From contig CAYJEV010000012.1 in the NCBI GenBank assembly GCA_964369265.1, positions 1 through 31,617 on the forward strand: 31,617 nucleotides of DNA, read 5' to 3'. This document shows, one piece after another, positions 1-7,428 of the stretch (its first letter is position 1; each line of letters opens with the position of its first letter). Origin of the DNA: DAMCAP01 sp964369265. Lineage in GTDB: Bacteria > Bacillota > Clostridia > Oscillospirales > Ruminococcaceae. Under the pieces are notes generated by a model, which did no database searches, was not told where the DNA came from, and saw only the letters and a list, made by a program, of their open reading frames with translations. The translations under genes and the position numbers were made by a program.

Positions 1-460
1 AAACAGTATATTGATCAGCATCAACCACAGCTGCCGTTGTTTCATAAGCATTTGCAACATAAGGGCTGTTATATAATATTAGCGCAAAAATACCAAGAAC
101 AAGCTTATTGCTGTATCCAATAACCGCACCAAACACATATACAATCAAGAATATCATAACCAAAAGAGGCGTTCCCATAATTATCTCATTGAAGATTTGC
201 GAGATCGCCTTTAAGACTATAGATTTTGATCGCATCATCATAAAAAGCACAAAGCCTAGTATTAAAGTCCCAATCAATGTCAATAAACTAATATAAATAG
301 TCCCAAAGAAAGCTTGTGCTAGCAAACTACCTTGACTAAGTATCATATTGTACTGAGGATTGTCTGTTGAGAAGGCAAGCGCAAGGCATATGCCTACAAC
401 AAACAAAGCAAGCACAATAAAATATTTAATTCTGTCTATCTTTTTATTGTCCTTTATCAT
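1..460 (-). CDS. Amino-acid ABC transporter permease (HisM/GlnP type), cut by the window edge
   Basis: Reading leftward from an ATG at 460 the frame is open to base 1, so the 3' part lies outside the window. The 153 visible residues give a first membrane helix (about residues 12-30), a second around 50-72, and a segment containing MGTPLLVMIFLIVY. That last piece matches the conserved RGTPLLVQ-like motif of polar amino-acid permeases of the HisM/GlnP family. The visible part ends just before where the EAA loop that contacts the ATPase would be. An AGGTAG ribosome site lies next to the stop of the binding-protein gene, and the gap between the genes is only 10 bases, so both are in one operon. 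The ATPase is presumably the next gene to the left. Family assignment is firm; the transported amino acid is unknown. Confidence 0.88.
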   Translation of the reverse strand, partial: MIKDNKKIDRIKYFIVLALFVVGICLALAFSTDNPQYNMILSQGSLLAQAFFGTIYISLLTLIGTLILGFVLFMMMRSKSIVLKAISQIFNEIIMGTPLLVMIFLIVYVFGAVIGYSNKLVLGIFALILYNSPYVANAYETTAAVVDADQYTV

Positions 461-470
461 TCTCTACCTT

Positions 471-1328
471 TTAATTCTCCAATGGGTAAATTATATAATC
501 TAGACCCAGTTCATCATTTGCTAGAAACTCGCCAACAATAGGATCAAACTCTGGTCGGATTTGATCAAATAAACCGCCCTCTTCATACATTGTCTTTATG
601 AATTCGTTAGCTTTGCTTAGCATCTCAGTGTCGCCTTTTTTCACAACAAATGAAGAACCTGATGTATCGCCGATACCACTATAAATTATAGTTGTGTCTG
701 GATTTTTAGCATGAAAGCTATGAATTTCGCTTGAAGCCACAAGAGCTGTTGATTGGCCATTAGTAACCTCTAATATACCATTTCCTATTTCAGTAACCTC
801 AGTTACCTCTGCTCCAAAGCTTTGAGGCACAAGAACACCAAAAGTTCCAGCAAGACCTATGAATTTTGAGCCAGCTAGATGGAAAAATTCTTCTGGTGGC
901 ATAGCATCAGTAATATTATTTGCTGTTGCAAAGTCTTTGTTTACTAACGCTAGAGATTGTGTATAGCGATAAGGATCAGAGAAATCTGCCTTTTCAGCTC
1001 TTTCATCGGTTCTTGACATGTCTGGAATTAGAATATCGACATCGCCAGTTTCAAGCGCCGGAATTAAAAGGCTAAAGTCTGTGTTAACAATCTCAACTTC
1101 CATACCTAAATATTCACCAAATGCAAGGGCAATTGTTGGCTCAAGACCAGCTGGCTCTCCGTTTTCATCAATGTAAGAATATGGCGGAAAATTCAAATCC
1201 ATCCCAACTCTAAGAACTTCTTTTGAATCATTTGACTCAGATATTGATGCTTCTCCTCCCTCAGCCGAATTTGTGCAACCTACTAATAATAGTGAAGCTG
1301 CTAACAAAATTGCGAAAATCTTCTTCAT
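471..1328 (-). CDS. Amino-acid ABC transporter substrate-binding lipoprotein (SBP family 3)
   Basis: This 285-residue protein is the extracellular receptor of a polar amino-acid importer. The N-terminus MKKIFAILLAASLLLVGC is a lipoprotein signal peptide with lipobox LVGC, so Cys18 should be lipidated. The mature part has the family-3 hallmarks in order: VGMDLNFPPYSY, ENGEPAGLEPTIA, the block FSLLIPALETGDVDI, and MSRTDERAEKADFSDPY, where the Arg of SRTDER normally binds the alpha-carboxylate of the ligand. An AGGAGGG ribosome site precedes the ATG. It is first in a leftward operon with the permease. A divergent HxlR-type regulator starts 146 bases away and shares the promoter region. The ligand cannot be read from the sequence; cystine or another polar amino acid is possible. 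Confidence 0.92.
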   Translation of the reverse strand: MKKIFAILLAASLLLVGCTNSAEGGEASISESNDSKEVLRVGMDLNFPPYSYIDENGEPAGLEPTIALAFGEYLGMEVEIVNTDFSLLIPALETGDVDILIPDMSRTDERAEKADFSDPYRYTQSLALVNKDFATANNITDAMPPEEFFHLAGSKFIGLAGTFGVLVPQSFGAEVTEVTEIGNGILEVTNGQSTALVASSEIHSFHAKNPDTTIIYSGIGDTSGSSFVVKKGDTEMLSKANEFIKTMYEEGGLFDQIRPEFDPIVGEFLANDELGLDYIIYPLEN

Positions 1329-1367
1329 TTTGTTCCCTCCTGTAAAAAATGTTATTTTTTCGGACTA

Positions 1368-1396
1368 TTGACAAATTTGTCCTATTTATATATTAT
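1368..1396 (+). promoter_or_regulatory. Promoter of the HxlR-type regulator gene
   Basis: A perfect -35 box TTGACA (1368-1373), a 17-base spacer and the -10 box TATTAT (1391-1396) form a strong sigma-A-type promoter about 80 bases before the regulator start codon. A 12-bp palindrome overlaps the -35 box. Confidence 0.72.
1370..1381. promoter_or_regulatory. Palindromic operator candidate GACAAATTTGTC
   Basis: This perfect 12-bp dyad covers half of the -35 box of the rightward hxlR-like promoter. It also lies at about +3 to +14 of the predicted leftward promoter of the amino-acid transporter. One bound dimer could therefore control both directions. The neighbouring HxlR-family protein is the natural candidate ligand. 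The position is seen in the sequence; the binding is inferred. Confidence 0.5.
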
Positions 1397-1418
1397 AATA
1401 TTAGGTTCTTTTTGTAAA
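1390..1418 (-). promoter_or_regulatory. Candidate promoter of the amino-acid transporter operon
   Basis: On the minus strand TTTACA (1413-1418), a 17-base spacer and TAATAT (1390-1395) precede the lipoprotein gene, giving a leader of about 55 bases. The -10 boxes of the two divergent promoters overlap in the same AT-rich core. The match to consensus is moderate. Confidence 0.45.
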
Positions 1419-1474
1419 GTAGGCACTTAATAGTATTTTGGTTACTTTTAGTAACTATTGGAGGTTTTTGCTAA

Positions 1475-1798
1475 ATGATGAGAGAAAAATTACCTAACTG
1501 CCCTGTCGAAACGACATTAAGTTTAATTAGCGATAAATGGAAAATCCTTATAATTAGAGATTTAAATAGCGGCACTAAGCGTTTTGGAGAGCTTAAAAAA
1601 TCAGTTAATGGTATTTCACAAAAAATGCTTACATCTAACCTTAGACAGATGGAGGAATCAGGCTTAGTAACTAGAAAAGTATATGCCGAAGTACCTCCAA
1701 AAGTTGAGTACACACTAACTGATCTTGGAGAAAGCCTAGAGCCAGTTTTAAACGCACTAGCAAACTGGGGAAAGCAGTATAAAGAGATGTCCATTTAA
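1475..1798 (+). CDS. HxlR/YodB/HypR-family winged-helix regulator
   Basis: This 107-residue protein is a typical full-length member of the HxlR family, dimeric winged-helix DNA-binding regulators. It starts with PNCPVETTLSLISDKWK, in which the single Cys (Cys9) sits where the redox-sensing Cys of YodB and HypR is found. Then come RFGELKKSVNGISQKMLTSN (recognition helix region), the wing VPPKVEYTLTDLG and the dimer helix at the C-terminus. The start is ATGATG at 1475/1478 with GGAGG about 12-15 bases upstream. It is divergent from the amino-acid transporter and may regulate both itself and that operon through the dyad at 1370-1381. No terminator is visible after it, and the N gap follows. The signal sensed is not known; a thiol-reactive signal is a reasonable guess from Cys9. 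Confidence 0.9.
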   Translation: MMREKLPNCPVETTLSLISDKWKILIIRDLNSGTKRFGELKKSVNGISQKMLTSNLRQMEESGLVTRKVYAEVPPKVEYTLTDLGESLEPVLNALANWGKQYKEMSI

Positions 1799-1820
1799 TG
1801 CTGCTATAAATGTAAAAACT

Positions 1821-1948
1821 ATTTGACATTTTTANNNNNNNNNNNNNNNNNNNNNNNNNNNNNNNNNNNNNNNNNNNNNNNNNNNNNNNNNNNNNNNNNN
1901 NNNNNNNNNNNNNNNNNNNNNNNNNNNNNNNNNNATTTGACATTTTTA
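1821..1948. other. Scaffold gap of 100 N flanked by identical 14-base ends
   Basis: Bases 1835-1934 are exactly 100 N, the usual placeholder for a gap of unknown length. The last 14 known bases on the left (1821-1834, ATTTGACATTTTTA) are identical to the first 14 on the right (1935-1948). This is what two contigs with an unmerged 14-base end overlap would look like, so little or no sequence may be missing. A short tandem repeat that broke the assembly is the alternative. Confidence 0.85.
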
Positions 1949-1966
1949 TTGTAAGGAGGATTAGTT

Positions 1967-2269
1967 ATGAATAGTTTTATAAGCATGGCATTAGCATTTG
2001 GTTTATTATTTTTAATACTTATTGTTCCCATTGTTTTAATGTGGCATTCACTACTAAAGCATGAGGATGAACTAAGAAAGATGATTGTAGAGAAAAGCTG
2101 TACTGAAACATTTATTGTTTACATTTTAATGCTTGTCATAAATATTTTTGGAAGTTTATTTACTAATTTCTCTATATTCGAAAATCAAGCCAACGATATT
2201 GTAACGCTCGCCATTATAGCTTTTCTTTTTAACATCACTTTATTTCTTAATAAAAGAAAGTTTGGATAG
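1967..2269 (+). CDS. Small integral membrane protein of unknown function, paired with a YozG-like regulator
   Basis: This is a 100-residue protein with three predicted membrane helices: about residues 5-27, 47-68 and 76-94. A short charged loop (KHEDELRKM) lies between the first two. An AGGAGG ribosome site is placed well before the ATG. The gene ends 8 bases before a 62-residue XRE-type regulator, so the two are cotranscribed. Small membrane proteins next to YozG-like regulators are a common arrangement in Bacillota; the membrane partner often has no assigned function. I do not recognise a named family. If the N gap before it is artificial, it would follow the HxlR gene by only about 54 bases and could share its transcript. 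Confidence 0.72.
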   Translation: MNSFISMALAFGLLFLILIVPIVLMWHSLLKHEDELRKMIVEKSCTETFIVYILMLVINIFGSLFTNFSIFENQANDIVTLAIIAFLFNITLFLNKRKFG

Positions 2270-2277
2270 CGCTCATT

Positions 2278-2466
2278 ATGGATAACAAAATAAAAGAGCT
2301 TAGAAAAATACAAAAGATTTCTCAAGAAGAGCTTGCAATTGCTTGTAATGTGACAAGGCAAACGATAAATGCAATAGAGAATAATAAATATGACCCTACT
2401 CTATCGCTTGCTTTTCAGCTCGCAAAAGTTTTGAAAATAACAGTTGATGAGTTATTTAACCCTTAA
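2278..2466 (+). CDS. YozG-like XRE-family helix-turn-helix regulator
   Basis: The 62-residue protein is a single XRE/Cro-C1 DNA-binding domain. It shows the typical run KELRKIQKISQEELA, then VTRQTINAIENNKYDPTLSL, which holds the recognition helix, then the closing FQLAKVLKITVDELF. That is the full length for the YozG-like group. The start ATG at 2278 lies 8 bases after the stop of the small membrane protein gene. There is no clear Shine-Dalgarno sequence, only a weak GGA, which suggests translational coupling. It probably regulates its own operon. A terminator follows directly. Confidence 0.88.
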   Translation: MDNKIKELRKIQKISQEELAIACNVTRQTINAIENNKYDPTLSLAFQLAKVLKITVDELFNP

Positions 2467-2476
2467 CACAAAATAC

Positions 2477-2516
2477 AAAGCCCTCTAAGCTATTGTTTAG
2501 AAGGCTTTTATTTTAT
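2477..2516. terminator. Bidirectional intrinsic terminator
   Basis: The arms AAAGCCcTCTAA and TTTAGAaGGCTTT (one mismatch) enclose a short loop and are followed by TTTTATTTTAT. It lies between the rightward regulator and the convergent DUF1540 gene. The opposite strand has a weaker T-rich tail, so it may serve both. Confidence 0.8.
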
Positions 2517-2534
2517 CTTAAAATAGCACTACTA

Positions 2535-2840
2535 TTACATGTCTAACACAAACGTTTCACATTCAGCTCCCCTAATACCACGAGAAAGGCTCACACTTGA
2601 GCTTTTACATGAGCCAGCATTGTTGTGTCGGCAATCAATAGCTGTACAACCAACAATTGAGCTACTAGCCTTTGGAGCTTTGTTGGTAACATTCATTCCA
2701 GCCTCCATTGGAATGTATTGACAACAAGATGTGTCTGATGAGGATATTGCGCTAAAACCTGACATTTCAATTTCTCTTCTGCTACATCCCCCATCAACAT
2801 TATTCATACATCCTCTTACACCACAAGATATTTTTGTCAT
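2535..2840 (-). CDS. Two-module Cys-rich DUF1540 protein
   Basis: This 101-residue protein holds two copies of the DUF1540 Cys motif. The first is CGVRGCMNNVDGGC with a later CC pair. The second is CTAIDCRHNNAGSC with a later CETF. The pattern C-x4-C-x7-C plus a distal Cys suggests a small metal-binding unit, probably zinc, in each half. DUF1540 proteins are common in spore-forming Bacillota, but their function is not established. The middle linker (about residues 47-61) is Ala/Lys/Ser-rich. AGGAG precedes the ATG at a normal distance, and TATACT lies about 20 bases upstream of that as a possible -10 box. The gene appears to be alone. Confidence 0.85.
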   Translation of the reverse strand: MTKISCGVRGCMNNVDGGCSRREIEMSGFSAISSSDTSCCQYIPMEAGMNVTNKAPKASSSIVGCTAIDCRHNNAGSCKSSSVSLSRGIRGAECETFVLDM

Positions 2841-2952
2841 CTTTGTTTCTCCTTTATAATAATTTTAGTATAATTATTGACTAAAAATATTTATTTTATT
2901 CTATTTACCATTAAATGTAACAGATTGTTTTTATTAGTTTAATCATACTACC

Positions 2953-2981
2953 TTGCATAGAATTCATCTTCAATGTATAAT
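2953..2981 (+). promoter_or_regulatory. Promoter of the two-gene membrane module
   Basis: TTGCAT (2953-2958), a 17-base spacer and a perfect TATAAT (2976-2981) precede the start at 3013. The transcript would begin near 2988, just before the GGAGGTG ribosome site. The TTG of the -35 box could be mistaken for an in-frame start codon. Confidence 0.75.
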
Positions 2982-3012
2982 AAATACATATATTATATGG
3001 AGGTGGATTTTG

Positions 3013-4518
3013 ATGAAATTAAAGAAAGTTCAGCAAATATCAGCTATTGTTTTCATCTTATCGTTAGCAATTTTTTTCTTATTAAATATTAAAACTGATA
3101 ATGAGAAATTTGGATATAATTCAGCCATTCTGGCTAACAATAACGAAAGCATACCCGAAGTTCTTATTTATAAACCAACCGCAATTGATAGCTATTTAGT
3201 AAAACCTTTATTAGATAATGGGCTTAATGCTGTTGTGCAAACTAATGGCGACATTCTGTATGGGCTATCTTATATGAAAGATGTTAGAGAAGCAGATTCA
3301 GTTTTCATTATGTCATTTGGAGAAAATGTAGTCGATAGCTTCCCTTGCAATCTGCCGCCTGAATATAACATCTCTGGCGTTTTGATGGTTTCACCGACTG
3401 CAGACGTTGAAGCGCTTATTTATGATGGCGTTTATAGTTGTAGCTATCTAACAATTGCTCCGACTTTAGTTGTTCAGTCTGTTTCTAACAGCAATAATTC
3501 CGTCTCAAACTCTGTTGAGCTATATAACTTATTAAGCGGAGATACAATTCTATACAACGGCAGTCCTCTAACGGCAAATAGAGGAAATGTAAGCTTAAAT
3601 GTTACTACAGGGAACATTATTAGTGACCTTCCTTATTCTGAGGATACTTTAACTGCTATCACTAACTTTATAAACGCAAACATAAGTACACCAATACACA
3701 TACAAAACACATTCGCAACGAATAGCCTTTTATGTATTATTGCTGCTATATCTTTATTAATATCACTTATTGCAACTGCTATTATCTCAAGCTATCAAAC
3801 AACCACAGACAGCTGGGAGATTGTTGATTATTCTGTTAGCCTAAACTTTAGAGTCATAATTAGCAGAGCGATTATAATTATCTTAGCTTTAGTCGGAAGC
3901 TTAATTTCTCTTTTTGTTATCCCAATGTTTAATGTTGAGGCTAATTTCTTCGCTATTTTATATATAGGCTATTTGTTTAGCTTAGGAATCATTACTTTTT
4001 TCTTATATCTTAGTGGCTCTATGTATAAGGTTGGAAACAAACTAAACAATGCTAGTATTAACCTAAATATAAAAGCTTCTGCTATAATAATAGCAACTTT
4101 CTTTGCTTTGATAGCTATCATGTTAGCACTAAATATTAGCGGTATGTCAATAATGATTGCAGAGATTAATATTGGACTTTTAGTTACTATCCTTCTATCT
4201 ATTTTGTTAATGTACAGCATATCAAAAGAAGTATTTTTATCAAAAGAGATAACAAATAACTTCAAACTACAACTACTATTCATCACTCTTCCTTTTCTTC
4301 CTTTACTACTACCAATAGTATTCTCAGTTCCTTCTGCATGGCTACAACTCGGCTTTGCGCTATTAAGGCTGAGCATTCTGCTTTTAATTACAGTATTTGC
4401 AAGCAGAACAATTGAGAACTACAGCAATTCCTCAATATTAAGCTCTATTCTTTCTGGTTTACTGCTTGGAATGTATATCCATAGCAATATTATAATGGTT
4501 GGGTGGTTATATGTCTAA
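3013..4518 (+). CDS. Polytopic membrane protein with a large outer domain; possible degenerate alpha/beta hydrolase
   Basis: I place the start at ATG 3013, right after GGAGGTG, giving 501 residues. An in-frame TTG 60 bases upstream is the promoter -35 box. One N-terminal helix (about 6-27) is followed by an outer domain (28-236) and then about eight more helices (237-500). The outer domain has the order seen in alpha/beta hydrolases of the Bacillota type: LIYKPTAIDSYLVKPLLDNG, a strand ending in IMSFGENV with Ser101 at the nucleophile-elbow position, GVLMVSPTAD, and IAPTLVVQSVS. The first Gly of GxSxG and an obvious catalytic His are missing, so the domain is probably not an active hydrolase. 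This comparison is from memory and is tentative. The gene overlaps the DUF3810 gene by 8 bases, so the products probably act together in the membrane. Function unknown. Confidence 0.75.
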   Translation: MKLKKVQQISAIVFILSLAIFFLLNIKTDNEKFGYNSAILANNNESIPEVLIYKPTAIDSYLVKPLLDNGLNAVVQTNGDILYGLSYMKDVREADSVFIMSFGENVVDSFPCNLPPEYNISGVLMVSPTADVEALIYDGVYSCSYLTIAPTLVVQSVSNSNNSVSNSVELYNLLSGDTILYNGSPLTANRGNVSLNVTTGNIISDLPYSEDTLTAITNFINANISTPIHIQNTFATNSLLCIIAAISLLISLIATAIISSYQTTTDSWEIVDYSVSLNFRVIISRAIIIILALVGSLISLFVIPMFNVEANFFAILYIGYLFSLGIITFFLYLSGSMYKVGNKLNNASINLNIKASAIIIATFFALIAIMLALNISGMSIMIAEINIGLLVTILLSILLMYSISKEVFLSKEITNNFKLQLLFITLPFLPLLLPIVFSVPSAWLQLGFALLRLSILLLITVFASRTIENYSNSSILSSILSGLLLGMYIHSNIIMVGWLYV

Positions 4519-5584
4519 AATTAGTCTTAAAAAATCATTCTTAATAACAATATCGCTGCTATTAACAACAATTTTAATAGTTTATTTAGGAAGAGTGAGC
4601 GAAGTTGCAACAGAGCAAATATATAGCAATGGCATTTTCTTGGCTTTTTCGAGAGTTTTTGGCTTTATTACCAATTTAATTCCATTATCTCTTATCGAAC
4701 TAGTTTATATTAGCTTGGTAGCCATAATCCCTTATTATATCTATAAGTCAATTAAAAATGCAAAACTTTTATTATATGCCCCAATAGCAACAACAGCTGC
4801 TTGCTTTGGGTTTGCTTTACTATGCATGCCAAACTATACTAGACTTCCTCTTGAAGCTCAGTATCCGTTTTCAGTTCGCCACTACACAACTGAAGAGCTT
4901 TATCAAACAGCCGAATTTCTTATCAGTGAGATAAATGAGATTTCAGAGAAAGTAAATAGAGATGAAAATGGTGTATTTATATCCCAAAGCTTTAGCGCTC
5001 TTTCTCATCAATCTATTGATATATTCAATGAATATACAAACGAAAACACATATCTACCTAAAGTCTATTCAAAGCCAAAGCCTATAATATTTTCTGAGCT
5101 AATGTCCTATTTTAAAATAACAGGATTTTATTCCCCCTACACTGCCGAAGCGAATATAAATAAAAACGCTCCAAATTCTAGCATTCCAGCAACAATGCTT
5201 CATGAGCTTGCTCATACTGCTGGAATAATGAAGGAAGAAGAAGCTAATTTCCTAGCATATATCTCTGGACGAGATAGTGAGGTTTTGGAGTTTCAGTATA
5301 GTAGCTATATGCTTGCTTTAATACACACAATGAACTCATTATATTCACATGATTATGAAAAGTTTGAAGAGCTATATAGCAGCTATTCGCCGCAGTTAAT
5401 AACTGATTTACAGTATCGGAGCGCATATTGGACTAAATATGACACACCAGTCGCAGAAGTTTCTAACACTGTCAATGATACATATCTTAAAATAAACAAA
5501 CAGGATCAAGGCACTAAAAGCTATGGTTTAGTAACCGACTTAATTATAGCAGAATATTTATTTTCAAGACATGATATTAAGTAA
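4511..5584 (+). CDS. DUF3810 membrane zincin-like metalloprotease
   Basis: From ATG 4511 the protein has 357 residues; a TTG 12 bases upstream is less likely. Membrane helices lie near residues 8-25, 52-77 and 85-105. The C-terminal part has the DUF3810 signature FKITGFYSPYTAEANIN followed by a zincin motif HELAH (residues 231-235) and EEEANFLAY. His231 and His235 plus a Glu of that second segment (242-244) would hold zinc, and Glu232 would be the catalytic base. DUF3810 proteins are predicted membrane-bound zinc peptidases without a well-defined substrate. The start codon overlaps the stop of the previous membrane gene by 8 bases and has only a weak GGGTGG, so translation is probably coupled. 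The two form a likely functional pair. Confidence 0.85.
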   Translation: MSKISLKKSFLITISLLLTTILIVYLGRVSEVATEQIYSNGIFLAFSRVFGFITNLIPLSLIELVYISLVAIIPYYIYKSIKNAKLLLYAPIATTAACFGFALLCMPNYTRLPLEAQYPFSVRHYTTEELYQTAEFLISEINEISEKVNRDENGVFISQSFSALSHQSIDIFNEYTNENTYLPKVYSKPKPIIFSELMSYFKITGFYSPYTAEANINKNAPNSSIPATMLHELAHTAGIMKEEEANFLAYISGRDSEVLEFQYSSYMLALIHTMNSLYSHDYEKFEELYSSYSPQLITDLQYRSAYWTKYDTPVAEVSNTVNDTYLKINKQDQGTKSYGLVTDLIIAEYLFSRHDIK

Positions 5585-5631
5585 TAGTCATCCACTGGCA
5601 AGTTAACCAAAAATGATTAAATATATTCTAC

Positions 5632-5660
5632 TTGTAATTAACTTGAATTTACTATAAAAT
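5632..5660 (+). promoter_or_regulatory. Candidate promoter of the M20 peptidase gene
   Basis: TTGTAA (5632-5637), a 17-base spacer and TAAAAT (5655-5660) lie 40 bases before the start codon. The region is AT-rich, so other choices are possible. Confidence 0.4.
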
Positions 5661-5699
5661 ATTATTGACTAATCAAACTAAATTTGGAGGAAACTAAAA

Positions 5700-7043
5700 A
5701 TGATAAAATTCGACAAAGAACTATATCTAAAAAACCTTAAAGGAATGATTCCTTATGCGACTGTGTCAAAAGTTAATGAAGATGAAATGGATAGCGAAGC
5801 TTTCTTTGGCTTCCATAAATACTTAGAAGAAACTTATCCTCTTCTACATAAAACCTTCAAAAAAGAGATTCTTGGCAAATATGGTTTGCTGTACCACTGG
5901 AAAGGCAATGGCAAGTCTGATAAGCTTCCGCTTCTACTAACTGCCCATCAAGACGTTGTTCCAGAGGGAGATCATTCTGCATGGAAATATCCTCCATACG
6001 AAGGTGTTGTTGCAGAGGGCTTATTATGGGGACGCGGCACAACCGACTCAAAATGCAACATTCAAGCTTATATGGATGCTCTAGAGCTTTTAATTGCAGA
6101 AGGATTTGCTCCTGAATATGATATTTACCTAAGCTTTGGCTATAACGAAGAGATTATGGGCGGTGTAGCACCAGCAGCTAGAATTATTGTTGATGAACTA
6201 AAAAATAGAAACGTTTCTCTAGGCTTAGTTATTGATGAGTGTGGTGGAGTTTACGAAGAGAATGGCCAGATGTTTGGCGAAATTATAGTTGGCGAAAAGG
6301 GATATGCAGATTTTGAGTATTCTGTTGTTGACCCAGGCGGTCACTCAGCAGGCCCTGCTCCTCGCACAGGTCTTGGTTATATTGCAGAGGCTATTTGCGC
6401 TATTGAAGCAAATCCGCTTCCTCAAACACTAACCCCTCCTATCATACAACAATACAAGGCTGCTGCTCCATATTTAGCCGAAGACAAGAAGGCGCTATAC
6501 TCTGATCCTGAGGCAAATTGGGAGAAGATTAAGCCTTTAGTTGCTGGCGATAGAGTTGCTAATGGACAAACTAGAACTACTATAGCTGTTAGTATGGCTG
6601 GAGGCTCTGCACAGGCTAATATTCTGCCTGAAAGAGCATGGGCAGTTTCAAATAGCCGCCTTGTATATGGATATACAATAGAGGAGCTACAAGCATATTT
6701 AGAATCTATAGTGCCTAAAAATGTTAAGGTTAAGTTGTTAAAAGGTCATAACCCTTCCCCTATGTCTTCTGTTGATACATATGCTTATAGACTAATTAGT
6801 TCTGTTATGAATAAGCAATATCCTGGCATTAAATTTATTCCTTGTTATATGTCTGGCGGCACTGATGCAAGATACTATTATGATATCTGCCCTACAAACA
6901 GCGTTTATAGATTTACTGGAATGCTTAGAAACGGCAAATCTGGAGGAGCACATCAAGTAAACGAGCATATCGACCCAGAAATACTACCAGGAAATGTTCA
7001 GTTCTATTATGACTTAATTTCAAACTATGCCGATGCAAAATAA
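5700..7043 (+). CDS. M20-family metallopeptidase (carboxypeptidase S/PM20D1-like)
   Basis: This 447-residue cytoplasmic enzyme has the complete di-zinc M20 signature. His83 and Asp85 sit in AHQDVVP. Asp116, the bridging ligand, is in LWGRGTTDSK. Glu150 (catalytic) and Glu151 follow in YNEEIMGG. Asp179 is in VIDECGG, and His423, the distal ligand, is in VNEHI. The lid or dimerisation domain begins around residue 200, with GGHSAGPAPRTG. Such enzymes hydrolyse short peptides or N-acyl amino acids. WKYPPYEG before the Asp motif is typical of the carboxypeptidase S/PM20D1 branch rather than of ArgE or DapE. GGAGG precedes the ATG. The gene stands alone between a promoter candidate and a strong terminator. 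The exact substrate is not shown. Confidence 0.9.
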   Translation: MIKFDKELYLKNLKGMIPYATVSKVNEDEMDSEAFFGFHKYLEETYPLLHKTFKKEILGKYGLLYHWKGNGKSDKLPLLLTAHQDVVPEGDHSAWKYPPYEGVVAEGLLWGRGTTDSKCNIQAYMDALELLIAEGFAPEYDIYLSFGYNEEIMGGVAPAARIIVDELKNRNVSLGLVIDECGGVYEENGQMFGEIIVGEKGYADFEYSVVDPGGHSAGPAPRTGLGYIAEAICAIEANPLPQTLTPPIIQQYKAAAPYLAEDKKALYSDPEANWEKIKPLVAGDRVANGQTRTTIAVSMAGGSAQANILPERAWAVSNSRLVYGYTIEELQAYLESIVPKNVKVKLLKGHNPSPMSSVDTYAYRLISSVMNKQYPGIKFIPCYMSGGTDARYYYDICPTNSVYRFTGMLRNGKSGGAHQVNEHIDPEILPGNVQFYYDLISNYADAK

Positions 7044-7050
7044 TAAATAA

Positions 7051-7103
7051 ACAACAAAAAGCGAGGAGCAGTTTAATTCTGTTCCTCGCAATTTTTGTTG
7101 TTA
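7051..7103. terminator. Long bidirectional intrinsic terminator
   Basis: An 11-bp GC-rich stem (GCGAGGAGCAG with CTGTTCCTCGC, one G-U pair) is extended on both sides by ACAACAAAAA pairing with TTTTTGTTGT. The flanks give a T-tract on both strands. It serves the rightward peptidase gene and the leftward three-gene operon, and its left-strand arm overlaps the stop codon of the small gene at 7101. Confidence 0.9.
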
Positions 7104-7415
7104 ATTATTATTTAAAAATGACTTTTTGCTAGATAGCATTGCAGTTATAGCATCGTCTACTTCGCACCACATATCTGTAAAAGGATCTTCACTGATTATA
7201 GTCTTCTTGTATAAAAAGCTTGCTATATCATACAGATGCAGCATTATTCTTTTGTCTATATCTTTCTTTTCAATATAATAAGCCTTGACTTCTAAAACCA
7301 AATCTAAAAGCTTTTGGTATTCATCTAAATCTACCCTACCATTCCATACATCAAAAACAAACTTATTCTGCTCAAATCGCTCAACAAAACTATCCTCATT
7401 ACTTCTATTATGCAT
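7101..7415 (-). CDS. Hypothetical 104-residue protein, last gene of the transporter operon
   Basis: I do not recognise this protein. It is soluble, mostly helical and rich in charged residues, with no signal peptide and no Cys pair. The centre (about residues 28-70) looks like an amphipathic helical bundle and includes LLDLVLEVKAYYIEKK. An AAGGGG ribosome site overlaps the end of the AEC carrier gene, 13 bases upstream, so it is cotranscribed with the two carriers. Its stop codon is inside the shared terminator. It may be a small regulatory or accessory protein; there is no direct evidence. Confidence 0.65.
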   Translation of the reverse strand: MHNRSNEDSFVERFEQNKFVFDVWNGRVDLDEYQKLLDLVLEVKAYYIEKKDIDKRIMLHLYDIASFLYKKTIISEDPFTDMWCEVDDAITAMLSSKKSFLNNN

Positions 7416-7428
7416 TTAGAAATCCCCT

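Noticed and set aside
1471..1794. 107-codon frame antisense to the HxlR-type gene
   Set aside because: It is the mirror of a well-supported family gene, has no ribosome site and no family features.
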